DNA of 64,000 nucleotides. It comes from Nocardia stercoris. Lineage in GTDB: Bacteria > Actinomycetota > Actinomycetes > Mycobacteriales > Mycobacteriaceae. The notes beneath the pieces are model-generated. The model did no database searches and was not told the DNA's origin. It was given only the letters and a program-made list of their open reading frames with translations. Positions 9,393 through 18,200 of this stretch are shown here, piece by piece. The stretch lies in the NCBI RefSeq assembly GCF_003696265.1, contig NZ_RFFH01000006.1:186001-250000 (forward strand). The letters run 5' to 3'. Every line of letters starts with the position of its first letter. Within the stretch, counting starts at the first letter, position 1. The position numbers and the translations under genes are program-made.

Positions 9393-10392
9393 GGGCCACC
9401 TCGAACTCCGGCCCCGAATCACCTTGAGCCATATCGTCATCGCGAATCGAGTCGTCGTGAACCACACGGTCACCGCCGCCGTCCATGCCGTCGCCGTGAG
9501 CCGCACCGTCGCCACGAACCACACGGCTGCCGCGAATCACGCTGCCTCCCTGGGCAACCGCGCCGTCCCACGTGGCGGCATCGTCGCGAGCCGCGGCCCA
9601 CTCCACCCCCGTCACAGCCGGATCCGCTCCCGCCGCGGGCCGCAACGTGAGCTCACCCCGGCGCGGCGGCGCCGAGCGCCCACGCACCGAGACGTCCAGC
9701 CGGACCGTGCGCAGCCGGCCGCACCCTCGGCCCAGCCCCTCGTACCCGGCCACCCGGGTATCGATGCGCAACGCGGAGCCGGCCCACGAACCACCCGTCA
9801 CCACCAGCGTGGCCGCGCGGCTGCGGGCGCGGGCGGCCAGCACCCGGGTGCGGCTGAGCGGCACCGCCCGGCCACCGAGGCCGAGCACCACCAGGTCCAG
9901 CCCCTCCAGCAACACCGCGGCCACCTCCACCGGATCCGGACCCGGATCGGGCACGACCGCCAGCCGTTCCAGCTGCGCACCCATCTCGGCCGCCGCCAGC
10001 AACCCCAGCCGGGGCAGGCCGATCGCCGCGGCGTACCCGCCGCTCGCGGTGACCGCGGCCAGCAGCCCGGTCAACAACGACCCGGCCCCGGCGTACTCGA
10101 TCACGGTGCCCTTCACCAGCCCACCGTCGGGCAGCAGTTCACCCAACGGGCCCGGTACCGGCAATATTTCCCGCCGGAAACGGGTGTCGTCGACATGGCG
10201 TGCCCGCCGGTTCCCGGCAGCGGGCGCGGACGGCACGAGCTCCGGGGCGTGCGCGCGGGCGGCCGCCGGTTCGGACACCGGAAGCGCCCGCGTCGCCGCT
10301 CCCGCGCCGCGGGCCGGAATCGCGGCCATCCGCCGCCGCAGTTCCTCGATCTGTGCGTGTTTCTCCGCTCGCACCGCCCCTGCCTCGCCCAT
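9379..10392 (-). CDS. imuA': ImuA', RecA-like accessory protein of the mutasome
   Basis: 337 residues. The RecA-like core runs from about 75 to 265 (GPLGELLPDGGLVKGTVIEY at 81-100, then the LDLVVLGLGG strand). A canonical Walker A is missing, as expected for ImuA'. With ImuB and DnaE2 it supports damage-induced mutagenesis. The order imuA'-imuB near guaA matches M. tuberculosis Rv3395c-Rv3394c. Odd: the last ~70 residues are a low-complexity Gly/Asp/His/Arg tail with degenerate repeats (9,420-9,560) that I do not expect in the family. A SOS box lies 61 bases before the start. Confidence 0.88.
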   Translation of the reverse strand: MGEAGAVRAEKHAQIEELRRRMAAIPARGAGAATRALPVSEPAAARAHAPELVPSAPAAGNRRARHVDDTRFRREILPVPGPLGELLPDGGLVKGTVIEYAGAGSLLTGLLAAVTASGGYAAAIGLPRLGLLAAAEMGAQLERLAVVPDPGPDPVEVAAVLLEGLDLVVLGLGGRAVPLSRTRVLAARARSRAATLVVTGGSWAGSALRIDTRVAGYEGLGRGCGRLRTVRLDVSVRGRSAPPRRGELTLRPAAGADPAVTGVEWAAARDDAATWDGAVAQGGSVIRGSRVVRGDGAAHGDGMDGGGDRVVHDDSIRDDDMAQGDSGPEFEVARAVS

Positions 10393-10452
10393 CCTCGACC
10401 ACCCGTCTCCGCCGCGGACGCCTCAGCACCGATCCAGCTATCGATACCGATA

Positions 10453-10468
10453 TCGAATATACGTTCGA
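10453..10468 (-). promoter_or_regulatory. LexA SOS box of imuA'-imuB
   Basis: On the minus strand the 16 bases read TCGAACGTATATTCGA. The mycobacterial LexA consensus is TCGAAC-N4-GTTCGA, so one of 12 defined bases differs. It sits 61 bases upstream of imuA' in the divergent gap with the kinase gene, where LexA would block imuA' transcription until DNA damage. Confidence 0.85.
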
Positions 10469-10574
10469 TACGTGTCAAGTAGAAGCCCGACCCCCCGGAC
10501 ATGTCGATAGCCCGGGGCGGATGTTCGCGGAAGTGCGGCGAAGGCTAAACAGGTCGGTACAGTCGGTTTTCCGC

Positions 10575-10580
10575 TATCCT
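10575..10580 (+). promoter_or_regulatory. -10 element TATCCT of the kinase gene (leaderless)
   Basis: TATCCT fits the actinobacterial TANNNT -10 pattern and ends six bases before GTG 10587, so the transcript should start at or next to the start codon. There is no Shine-Dalgarno sequence. Confidence 0.6.
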
Positions 10581-10586
10581 GCGCCC

Positions 10587-11726
10587 GTGACCGAACGCGC
10601 ACGACCCATCGTCGGCCCCGACTATCTCGTAGCCGGCCGATACCGCCTGCAATCCAAACTCGGCGGCGGGGGCATGGGCGCGGTCTGGCTGGCCCACGAC
10701 CGACTGATGAACCGGGATGTCGCGATCAAGCAGGTCCTGACCACGGCCGGGCTCAGCGAAAGCCAGGCCAAGGCGGTGCGCGACCAGATCATGCACGAGG
10801 GCCGGATCGCGGCGAAGCTGTCGCACGAGCACGCCATCGCCGTCTACGACGTGGTACTCGAGGCCGGTGAGCCCTGGCTGGTCATGGAATACCTGCCGTC
10901 CCGCAGCGTCGCGAAGGCGCTGGCCCTGGCGAACCGTCTGTCCCCGGTCGAGGTCGCGCAGATCGGCGCGCAGGTCGCCGACGCCCTGGCCGCCGCGCAC
11001 GCCGCGGGAATCGTCCACCGCGACATCAAGCCCGGCAACATCCTGGTCGCCGACCGCGGCAACGAGGTGGGCATGGCCAAGCTCAGCGACTTCGGTATCT
11101 CCGCGGCCGTCGGCGCCACCGACGAACCCGACGACGTCATCACCGGCACCCCCGCGTACCTGCCGCCCGAGATCGCACGCGGCGCGCAGCCCACGGCCGC
11201 CAGTGACGTGTACTCGCTCGGCGCGACCCTCTACACCGCGATCGAGGGGCACCCTCCGTACGGCTTCAGCGAGGAGGGTGAGGACGAGATCGTCCAGCGC
11301 GCCGCGATGGCGCAGATCATCCCGCCGGAGCGTTCCGGCGTGCTGACCCCGGTGCTGATGCACATGATGGAGCCCGCCCCGCAGCGCCGCCCCACCATGG
11401 CCGAGGCGCGCAACGAGATCCTCACCGCCGCTTTCGGTCCCGGCACCGGCCCGTACATCCTGGGTGCGCCGGTCCGCACCGACGACGGGACCATTCCCGC
11501 GTGGGCGGCCCGCAATTCGGCGTCCGGTCTGCGCAGCCCGCATTCGAGCCCGCTGCCCCGTCCGCAGCGCGCGGTCGCGCCCAGCGCGGCACCGGCGGCG
11601 CGCAAGAAGCCGAGCGGCGGCATGTTCGATCTGAGCAGCCTGGGCCCGAACGCCGCGCCCATGGCCATCGCCGTGGGCCTGCTGATCGGGCTGGTGATCC
11701 TGATCGTGCTGGTCGTGGCGCTCTAG
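10587..11726 (+). CDS. Ser/Thr protein kinase, tail-anchored in the membrane
   Basis: 379 residues from GTG 10587. Kinase domain 17-280: glycine loop LGGGGMG at 25-31, catalytic Lys48, HRDIKPGN at 144-151 with Asp146, DFG at 168-170, and a PPE motif at 193-195. A Pro/Ser/Ala linker (about 300-350) leads to a single transmembrane helix at 356-379 that ends the protein, so there is no extracellular sensor domain, unlike PknA/B-type kinases. The frame is open further upstream but overlaps imuA' and the SOS box. It is divergent from imuA' and probably leaderless. Substrates are unknown. Confidence 0.92.
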   Translation: MTERARPIVGPDYLVAGRYRLQSKLGGGGMGAVWLAHDRLMNRDVAIKQVLTTAGLSESQAKAVRDQIMHEGRIAAKLSHEHAIAVYDVVLEAGEPWLVMEYLPSRSVAKALALANRLSPVEVAQIGAQVADALAAAHAAGIVHRDIKPGNILVADRGNEVGMAKLSDFGISAAVGATDEPDDVITGTPAYLPPEIARGAQPTAASDVYSLGATLYTAIEGHPPYGFSEEGEDEIVQRAAMAQIIPPERSGVLTPVLMHMMEPAPQRRPTMAEARNEILTAAFGPGTGPYILGAPVRTDDGTIPAWAARNSASGLRSPHSSPLPRPQRAVAPSAAPAARKKPSGGMFDLSSLGPNAAPMAIAVGLLIGLVILIVLVVAL

Positions 11727-12046
11727 CGCTGTGGCCGGCGGCCGCCCCGGAAGGCGTTGACGAAGTCGCCCATGCGGTCGAACCGCGGGCCGGGCAGGGT
11801 GGTCCGGGCCGGGTCGGCGAGTTCGGCCGGCTGCCGGTCGAATTCGGCGAGCGCCGCCGAGATCCGCGGCTGCTGCGCGGAGAGTTCGCGGGCGGCGGAC
11901 CGAACCGATTCGGGGCTGCGGATATCGGCGAACCGAACATCCTCACCTTCGACAAAGATCATCACTGGAGGGATGTCTTCAGGCACGAGCTCCGCCTCCG
12001 GAATAGCGTGAGAATACGAGAATCGTTGTATCCCAGGGGATTTCAC
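11723..12046 (-). CDS. Small conserved hypothetical protein
   Basis: 107 residues from GTG 12046, with GGAG five bases before it. The protein is soluble and charged; a beta-like start (IPPVMIFVEGEDVRFADI) leads into a helix-rich C-terminus ending in basic residues. I do not recognise the family. Its stop overlaps the kinase stop by four bases (convergent). It is followed upstream by the two-component pair on the same strand, 95 bases away. Confidence 0.6.
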   Translation of the reverse strand: MKSPGIQRFSYSHAIPEAELVPEDIPPVMIFVEGEDVRFADIRSPESVRSAARELSAQQPRISAALAEFDRQPAELADPARTTLPGPRFDRMGDFVNAFRGGRRPQR

Positions 12047-12141
12047 CGTTCTCCGCCCGTCCGCCCCTATATGCGAACGGGATACCTCACCCTATAGGGC
12101 GCAAACCGAACCCGAAACCCGTTTCCTGCTTCCGGCCGGAA

Positions 12142-12795
12142 TCAGTCGATCCGGCGCCGATGCGCCCAGCGGGTGAGGGCATTGCGATTGGACTGCTGGG
12201 TCTTGCGCAGCACATTGGAGGCGTGGGTCTCCACCGTCTTCACCGAGATGAACAGGTTCTCCGCGATCTCCCGGTAGGTGTAGCCGCGCGCCAGCAGCCG
12301 CAACACCTCCAGCTCGCGCGGGGTCAGCGAATCCAGTTCCGGATCCAGCGGCGGCTCGGGTGCCGGCGAGCGACCGGTGAACGAATCCAGCACGAAACCG
12401 GCCAGCCGCGGGCTGAACACCGCGTCACCACCGGCCACCCGGCGGATCCCCTCCGCCAGCTCCGAACCGGAGATGGTCTTGGTCACATAGCCGCGCGCAC
12501 CCGCCCGGATCACCGCGATCACGTCCTCGGCCGCGTCGGACACACTGAGCGCCAAGCACACCGGGCCGGACTCGAGCCGGTCGCCGATGCCCTGCAGCAC
12601 CGCTACCCCACCACCGTCGGGCATGTGCACGTCCAGCAGCACCACATCCGGACGGGCGGCACCGATCCCCGCGATCGCCTCACCGACCGCACCGGCCTCA
12701 CCGACCACATCCATATCGGCTTCCCGGCTCAGCTCCGCCCGGACACCGGACCTGAACACGGCATGGTCGTCGACCAGGAACACCCGAATGGTCAC
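12142..12795 (-). CDS. NarL/LuxR-type response regulator
   Basis: 217 residues from GTG 12795. Receiver domain 1-120 with acidic pair Asp9/Asp10 and phospho-acceptor Asp55 (VVLLDVHMP), and the conserved lysine in YVTKT near 106. A LuxR-type helix-turn-helix occupies about 150-210 (LTPRELEVLRLLARGYTYREIA and VKTVETH). It lies 154 bases downstream of the PspC-type histidine kinase on the same strand and should be its partner. Such pairs answer to envelope stress in related actinobacteria. Confidence 0.92.
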   Translation of the reverse strand: MTIRVFLVDDHAVFRSGVRAELSREADMDVVGEAGAVGEAIAGIGAARPDVVLLDVHMPDGGGVAVLQGIGDRLESGPVCLALSVSDAAEDVIAVIRAGARGYVTKTISGSELAEGIRRVAGGDAVFSPRLAGFVLDSFTGRSPAPEPPLDPELDSLTPRELEVLRLLARGYTYREIAENLFISVKTVETHASNVLRKTQQSNRNALTRWAHRRRID

Positions 12796-12949
12796 TGCGC
12801 TGCTCCGCCTCTCGAATTCCGGACGGCGCGCAGCCGCCGGTCGCCCGGCCGGCCCGGCAGCCGGCCGCCGCACCGAGTGTAGTTCGGGCCGGCGACATGC
12901 CCGGCGCACGCGAAACCGGTTGCCGCCGATGCGTTCCCCCGCACCGGCG

Positions 12950-14260
12950 CTAGCCCGTGGTCTCGGCGTCGTCGGCCACCGGATCGACCGGATCGGCCGG
13001 ATCGTCGGAGTCGGTGCGGGGCAGGATGATCCGGATCTCGGTGCCGCGGCCGGGAGCCGAGATCACCTCCACGGTGCCGCCCCGCCGCTCGATCCGGGCG
13101 TGGATGGACTTGGCCAGGCCCTGCCGATCGTCGGGGACATCCGCCGGATCGAACCCCGCGCCGCGGTCGCGGACGAAAACACTGACCTGATGCGGTTCGA
13201 CCTCCGCGAACAGGTCGATAGCCGGGACACCGGCGTGTTTGGCCGCGTTCACCAGCGCCTCCCGGGCAGCACCCAGCACCGCGGTGAAATGTTCCTTCGG
13301 CAGGCCGTGGCCGGTGTCGCCGGGATCCATCGACACATCGCCCACCGTCACCGGGGTGACCTGCACACCGTACTGGTCCTCCACCTCGCCGGCGATGGTG
13401 CGCAGCGCGGCGGTGAGACTGGATTCGACGAGCACCTCCTCCTCGAACAGCCAGCGCCGCAACTCCCGCTCCTGACTGCGCGCCAGGCGCGTCACCTCCT
13501 GCGAGTCGTCGGCCACCCGCTGGATCAGCGCCAGCGTCTGCAGGACCGAGTCGTGCAGGTGGGAGGCGATCTCCTCGCGCTCCTCGTTGCGGATCCGGGC
13601 CGCGCGCTCGGCATTGAGCGCGCGCATCATCCGCAACCACAGCGGGACCGTGAGCAACCCGACCCCGACCAAGGTGACCGCCACCGCGATCAACGCCGAA
13701 CCCAGCGAGCTGACACTGATCCGGCCCAGCACCACCACACCCAGCCCGACCACGATCAAGGTGGCGCCCGCGACGATCCGGGTCCAGGTCAGCACGCCCG
13801 GGCGGGCCGGCAAGCCCAGCATCGAGCGCGGCCCGTCGGCGTCGAACTCGCGCCAGACCAGGGCGGCACCGACCGCGACCACCACGATCGGCGCCACCGC
13901 CTTGGCCGCCGTCCCGCTGAACAGCCAGGACATGGACACCGCCAGCGCCAGGCCGAGCAGCACCAGCCCCACACCCTGGCGCCGCTCGACCGACGTCGGC
14001 TGGGCGGCGTCGGCACCGGTGGAGGTGAACACCCACAGCAGTCCGTAGGCGACGATGCCCGCTCCCATCAGCGCCGACAGGAGTACGAACGCCATGCGCA
14101 CCTGGAACACGTCGACACCCAGATGGTCGGCGATCCCGCCGGCCACCCCGCCGACCACCCGGCCCCCGGCCCGGCGAACCAGCCGGGGCGCCTCCGGGCC
14201 CGCGTCGACGGCACGCGTCTCGAGCCCGCGACCGTCGAAGGCCAAGAAGGGTGGGTACAT
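12950..14260 (-). CDS. PspC-domain sensor histidine kinase
   Basis: 436 residues from ATG 14260 (ATG 14296 is an alternative 12 codons upstream with no better ribosome site). A PspC domain fills about 28-85 (GGVAGGIADHLGVD), followed by further membrane segments near 98-115, 122-136, 160-180 and 186-208. HisKA_3 dimerisation helix with the phospho-acceptor His236 in SHLHDSVLQ; N-box EALVNAAKHA at 334-343; G-box DRGAGFD at 365-371. The layout fits an envelope-stress kinase that signals to the response regulator at 12142. A PspC/LiaF-like protein at 22776 may be the third member of the system. Confidence 0.92.
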   Translation of the reverse strand: MYPPFLAFDGRGLETRAVDAGPEAPRLVRRAGGRVVGGVAGGIADHLGVDVFQVRMAFVLLSALMGAGIVAYGLLWVFTSTGADAAQPTSVERRQGVGLVLLGLALAVSMSWLFSGTAAKAVAPIVVVAVGAALVWREFDADGPRSMLGLPARPGVLTWTRIVAGATLIVVGLGVVVLGRISVSSLGSALIAVAVTLVGVGLLTVPLWLRMMRALNAERAARIRNEEREEIASHLHDSVLQTLALIQRVADDSQEVTRLARSQERELRRWLFEEEVLVESSLTAALRTIAGEVEDQYGVQVTPVTVGDVSMDPGDTGHGLPKEHFTAVLGAAREALVNAAKHAGVPAIDLFAEVEPHQVSVFVRDRGAGFDPADVPDDRQGLAKSIHARIERRGGTVEVISAPGRGTEIRIILPRTDSDDPADPVDPVADDAETTG

Positions 14261-14558
14261 ACCTCGATACTGGCACGCCCCTCCGACACGAAACATCGGG
14301 AAGAACCCCGATTCCGGCCCCGACCGGCGGGGGTCGGGGGTGATCGGCGTCCGGGCTGTCCGGTCCGGACAGAAAAGCAGGGTCTACCTGCGCGAAAAGG
14401 TTCCGTCGGCAAATCGGCGGCCGACTCGCGAACCTGCCGGGCCCGACCGGCCGGGCAACCCCGGGCCGCCGGACCGGACATTCGGTCGCAGCCCTGCTAC
14501 CAGCATCGATACCTGCCCCCGGCCGGAAAGGGGCTCGGCCGTCACCCCGTCCGCTTCC

Positions 14559-14588
14559 TACGTTGATGTCAGTCGCTCGAACCGAGCG
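14559..14588 (+). promoter_or_regulatory. Putative promoter and dyad of the porin gene
   Basis: TACGTT at 14559-14564 fits the TANNNT -10 pattern. It is followed at 14574-14588 by an inverted repeat CGCTCG-AAC-CGAGCG located about where the transcript would begin, so it could be an operator or a 5' hairpin. The leader would be roughly 44 bases and ends with GGGGGAGA before the ATG. Confidence 0.4.
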
Positions 14589-14614
14589 GAACACCACTTC
14601 GGGGGAGAAACCAC

Positions 14615-15223
14615 ATGTTCATCCAGACCGTCACCGCCGCCGTCGCCGCACTGGGAATCGGCCTCGGCTCCGCGGGACCCGCACCGCTGGCACCGCACGA
14701 GAAGGTCGTCACCACACCCGACGGCACGAGCGTCACCGCCGGCCTCACCGATGACGCCGTCCGGCCGGTGGCACCGCTGGACTTCATGCCGACCACTCGG
14801 GAGGCCTACCTGGACAACACCTCCTACGGACGGATCGACCGAGGCAACGGTTCGCTGCACAGCGGGTTCTTCCTCGCCTGTGCCGTCGACCTGAACGTTT
14901 CGGTGCGGCTCGGCGCCAACGCCGGGCTCAGTGCCGATCTGATGGCCGGCGCCGCCCCCGGCATCATCCCCACGCTCGGCGCGACCTTCGGGGTCGACCT
15001 GTCGATGCAACCCGGCAAGGTCGTGGACCTGAAGCTGCCGCCGGAGATCAGCGACAAGGCACTGACCGCGGGGAGCACCGACTACATCGCCACCCGCGAC
15101 TACCGGCTGACTGTGCAGGGCTGTGCTGGACCGTTGACGGTGCAGGCCTACACCGTCGTCCTGGCCGAGTCGCCGCAGGCGAACATCGCCCAGTACGTGC
15201 TCGGCGATCCGACCACGATGTAG
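14615..15223 (+). CDS. MspA-family outer-membrane porin
   Basis: 202 residues with an N-terminal signal peptide (about 1-25). The MspA pattern is clear: the SVTAGLTDDAVRPVAPLD-like segment, TREAYLDNTSYGRI near 58-71, and the C-terminal half with paired cysteines. MspA-type proteins form goblet-shaped channels across the mycolic-acid outer membrane, which supports a mycolata host. A single copy is seen here. It opens the 14.6-22.5 kb strip I regard as accessory. Confidence 0.88.
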   Translation: MFIQTVTAAVAALGIGLGSAGPAPLAPHEKVVTTPDGTSVTAGLTDDAVRPVAPLDFMPTTREAYLDNTSYGRIDRGNGSLHSGFFLACAVDLNVSVRLGANAGLSADLMAGAAPGIIPTLGATFGVDLSMQPGKVVDLKLPPEISDKALTAGSTDYIATRDYRLTVQGCAGPLTVQAYTVVLAESPQANIAQYVLGDPTTM

Positions 15224-15272
15224 GACGGGCCGGGCCACCGGCCGCTGTTAGGGGATCACAATGTGCGGCCGG

Positions 15273-15278
15273 TACTTT
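15273..15278 (+). promoter_or_regulatory. -10 element TACTTT of the nSTAND gene (leaderless)
   Basis: TACTTT matches TANNNT and ends seven bases before ATG 15286; there is no Shine-Dalgarno sequence. This spacing favours ATG 15286 over the in-frame TTG at 15277, which overlaps the -10 element itself. Confidence 0.55.
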
Positions 15279-15285
15279 GACGATC

Positions 15286-18200
15286 ATGACCGCGGGGGAA
15301 CAACCGAATACCGAACCGGTGGCAGCGGCGGGGGCAGCCCTGCCACCGGGTCCCGCCTCCTCACCGCGCGCGCTTTTCGCGCAGCGATTCACCGAACTCT
15401 ATGTAGCAGCGGGGAATCCGACGCTGCGTCGAGTCGCGACAGCCGCCGGGGCCCGGATGCGGGCCGCCCAGGGCAACCGCCCCGGCGGCGCGTCCGCACA
15501 GCGCATCAGCGACTGGAAGGCCGGGCGAAACGTCCCGGCCCGCTTCGAATCCCTGCTGCCGGTGGTGCTCGTGCTGGTGGAGCTGGCCCGCAAACGGAGC
15601 GCTGCCGTCACGCGTCCGCTGGCGGATCCTGCGGAGTGGCAACGGCTCTGGCGGGCGGCCACCACCTGGGCGCCGGAGAGCGAGGCCGAATCACCCTGCC
15701 CCTACCTGGGGCTCACGTCCTACCGGCCGCAGGACCGCGCCCTGTTCTTCGGTCGGACCCAGGCCACGACCGAACTCACGGCCCTGGTCGCCGCCGCCGA
15801 GAGCATCGTGGCGGTGATCGGTGCCTCGGGGGCGGGCAAGTCGTCCCTGCTGGCAGCTGGACTGATTCCGGCCCTGTCCGACTGGGAGACAGTAACTTTC
15901 ACACCGGGCGCCGACCCGCTCGGCAATCTGTCCGCGGCTCTGGCCGGTGCTGCACCGGACCAGGCCGATCCGGTAAGCGACACCGCGCCGGACGCGGCAG
16001 CACCAGAGGCGGTGACGAGCCGCGACAGTGGCACAGACCGGGTGTCCACACCGTCCGGCGCCGGGCCGGCTGTCTCCACGCCCGACACCGATCCAGCGGA
16101 ATCGACGTCCGGCACCGCATCGGAGCCGGCGCAACCACCCAGCTCCGGCACCGAATCCGGCCTGACCGCAGGCAGTTCCGCGGCATCCAGCGCCCGACGC
16201 CGCCTGCTCGTGATCGACCAGTTCGAGGAACTGTTCACAGCCTGCACCGACAATCGCGCGCGAGACGAATTCCTCACCCTGCTGGACGGATACGCTTCCC
16301 ACACCGAGGATCCGATCACTGTGGTCGTGGCGATGCGGGCCGACTTCTACGCCCACTGCCTCGACCATCCGGTGCTCCGATCCGCCCTGGAACAGCGCAG
16401 CTTCCTGCTCGGTCCGATGCGCATGGACGAACTCGCCCAAGCGATTTCGGGACCTGCGAAGGCGGCCGGGCTGGAGCTCGAACCCGGCCTGGAGGAACTT
16501 GTCGTCACCGAACTCTGTGGTGCCGGCAATCATGCCGACCGTCCCAGCTACGACCCCGGCGCGCTGCCCCTGCTCTCGCACGTCATGGCCGCGACCTGGC
16601 AGCACCGCGAAGGCCGCCGCCTCACCGTCGCGGGCTACCGCAAGGCCGGTGGAGTGGTCGGATCGGTCGCCGAGACCGCCGAAAACGCTTGGAACGAACT
16701 GACTCCCGCGCAGCAGCGAGCCGCGCAGGACATTCTGCTCGGCCTGGTCACCGTCGGCCGCGACGACCGCGACACCCGCCGCACCGCCGGCCGGGCCGAC
16801 CTGCTCGATCGCGCCGCCGACCCCGAAGACGCCACCGCCGCACTGGAAATACTGTCCCGCACCCGCCTGATCACCCTCGACGCCGAGTCCGTCACCCTCA
16901 CCCACGAGATCGTCCTCACCGCCTGGCCGCGCCTGCGCGGCTGGATCGATCAGGACCGCGTCGGCTATCTGATCCGGCAGCGTCTGGAATCCGATGCGGC
17001 GGACTGGGACAGCCAGCAGCGCGACCCGTCGCTGCTCTATCGCGGCACCCGCCTACAGCAGGCGAGCGAGCACGCCGGGTCGACCGCCGTCGCTGCCCTG
17101 GCACGCGAATTCCTCACTGCGGCAACGACCGCTCACAGCCGGACCCGAAAGCGATCCTCCCGAACCAAAGCGGTCCTCGCCGTTCTCGGTGTCGCACTGC
17201 TGCTGCTCGGTTCGGCCGTCTACTCCGAGAGTCGGCTCGCCGCGCAACGGCGGGCCGACTCCGCCTTCGCCGCTGTGCTGGCCGAGGCCGACCAGAAGCA
17301 GGCGACGGATCCGGCCCTGGCCGCCCAACTCGACCTCGTCGCCTGGCGAATGCGACCGGGTGATTCCGATGTTCGTTCCCGGCTGCTGAAGACACAGAAG
17401 TCCGCTCTGCCGTCGACAGTCGATACCGGTGACCCGTACAACATCACCGAAATCCGACGTTCGCAGGACGGCAAGCTGATGGCATCGCTGTCCGCGTCCA
17501 ACGGCAGGCTGCGTTTGTGGGACACCTCGGACGCACTTCGGCCGCACCTGCTCGGACCCGGCATCGACACCATCACCGCCATGGATCTCAGTCCGGACGG
17601 CAGCCTCATGATCACGACTGCGGGCAGCGACGCGGCCGACTCCCGGACCACACTATGGGACGTCTCGACCCCATCGACACCGCGGCGGCTTTCGGATCTG
17701 TCCGGTCCCTCTGAATCACCCTCGGCCAGTGTGGCTTTCGCACCAGACGGCAAGTCGGTCGCGGTGTCGAGACCATCGCGGCTCGAGTTGTGGAACGTGA
17801 CCGATCCCGGCACACCCACTCCGATCGGGGCGCCGGCTGCCACCGCGGCCAACCCGTTCCGAACGACGATCGTCTTCAGTCCGCACGGTGGACTTCTCGC
17901 CGCCGTGGAATTCGATCGCCACCGCACACCATCGACCACGATCCAGCTCTGGGACACAACCGCCGGCGGCCCGGTGCTCGTCGCGCCGTCGGTCGGCGAC
18001 CCGCTCACCGTCAACCCTGACCTCGCCTTCAGCTCCGACGGTGCCGTGCTGGCGGTAGCCGACACGGACCCGAGCCGGCCGACCGACCAGAACGGCACGA
18101 CCGTACAGCTCTGGAATGTCGCCGACCCGGCGCATCCCCGCAAGGTATCCACAGTGAACCCCGGTAGCGGTCGGCATGCCCTTGCGTTCGCGCCGGGCGC

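Noticed and set aside
11896..11912. CCGAA-type near-palindrome similar to the 30673/38876 element
   Set aside because: It lies inside the small gene at 11723-12046 and matches only the outer arms, showing that such arms arise by composition.
12090..12099. CCCTATAGGG palindrome between the small protein and the response regulator
   Set aside because: Ten bases are too short to call a site without a second copy; it might be a promoter piece.
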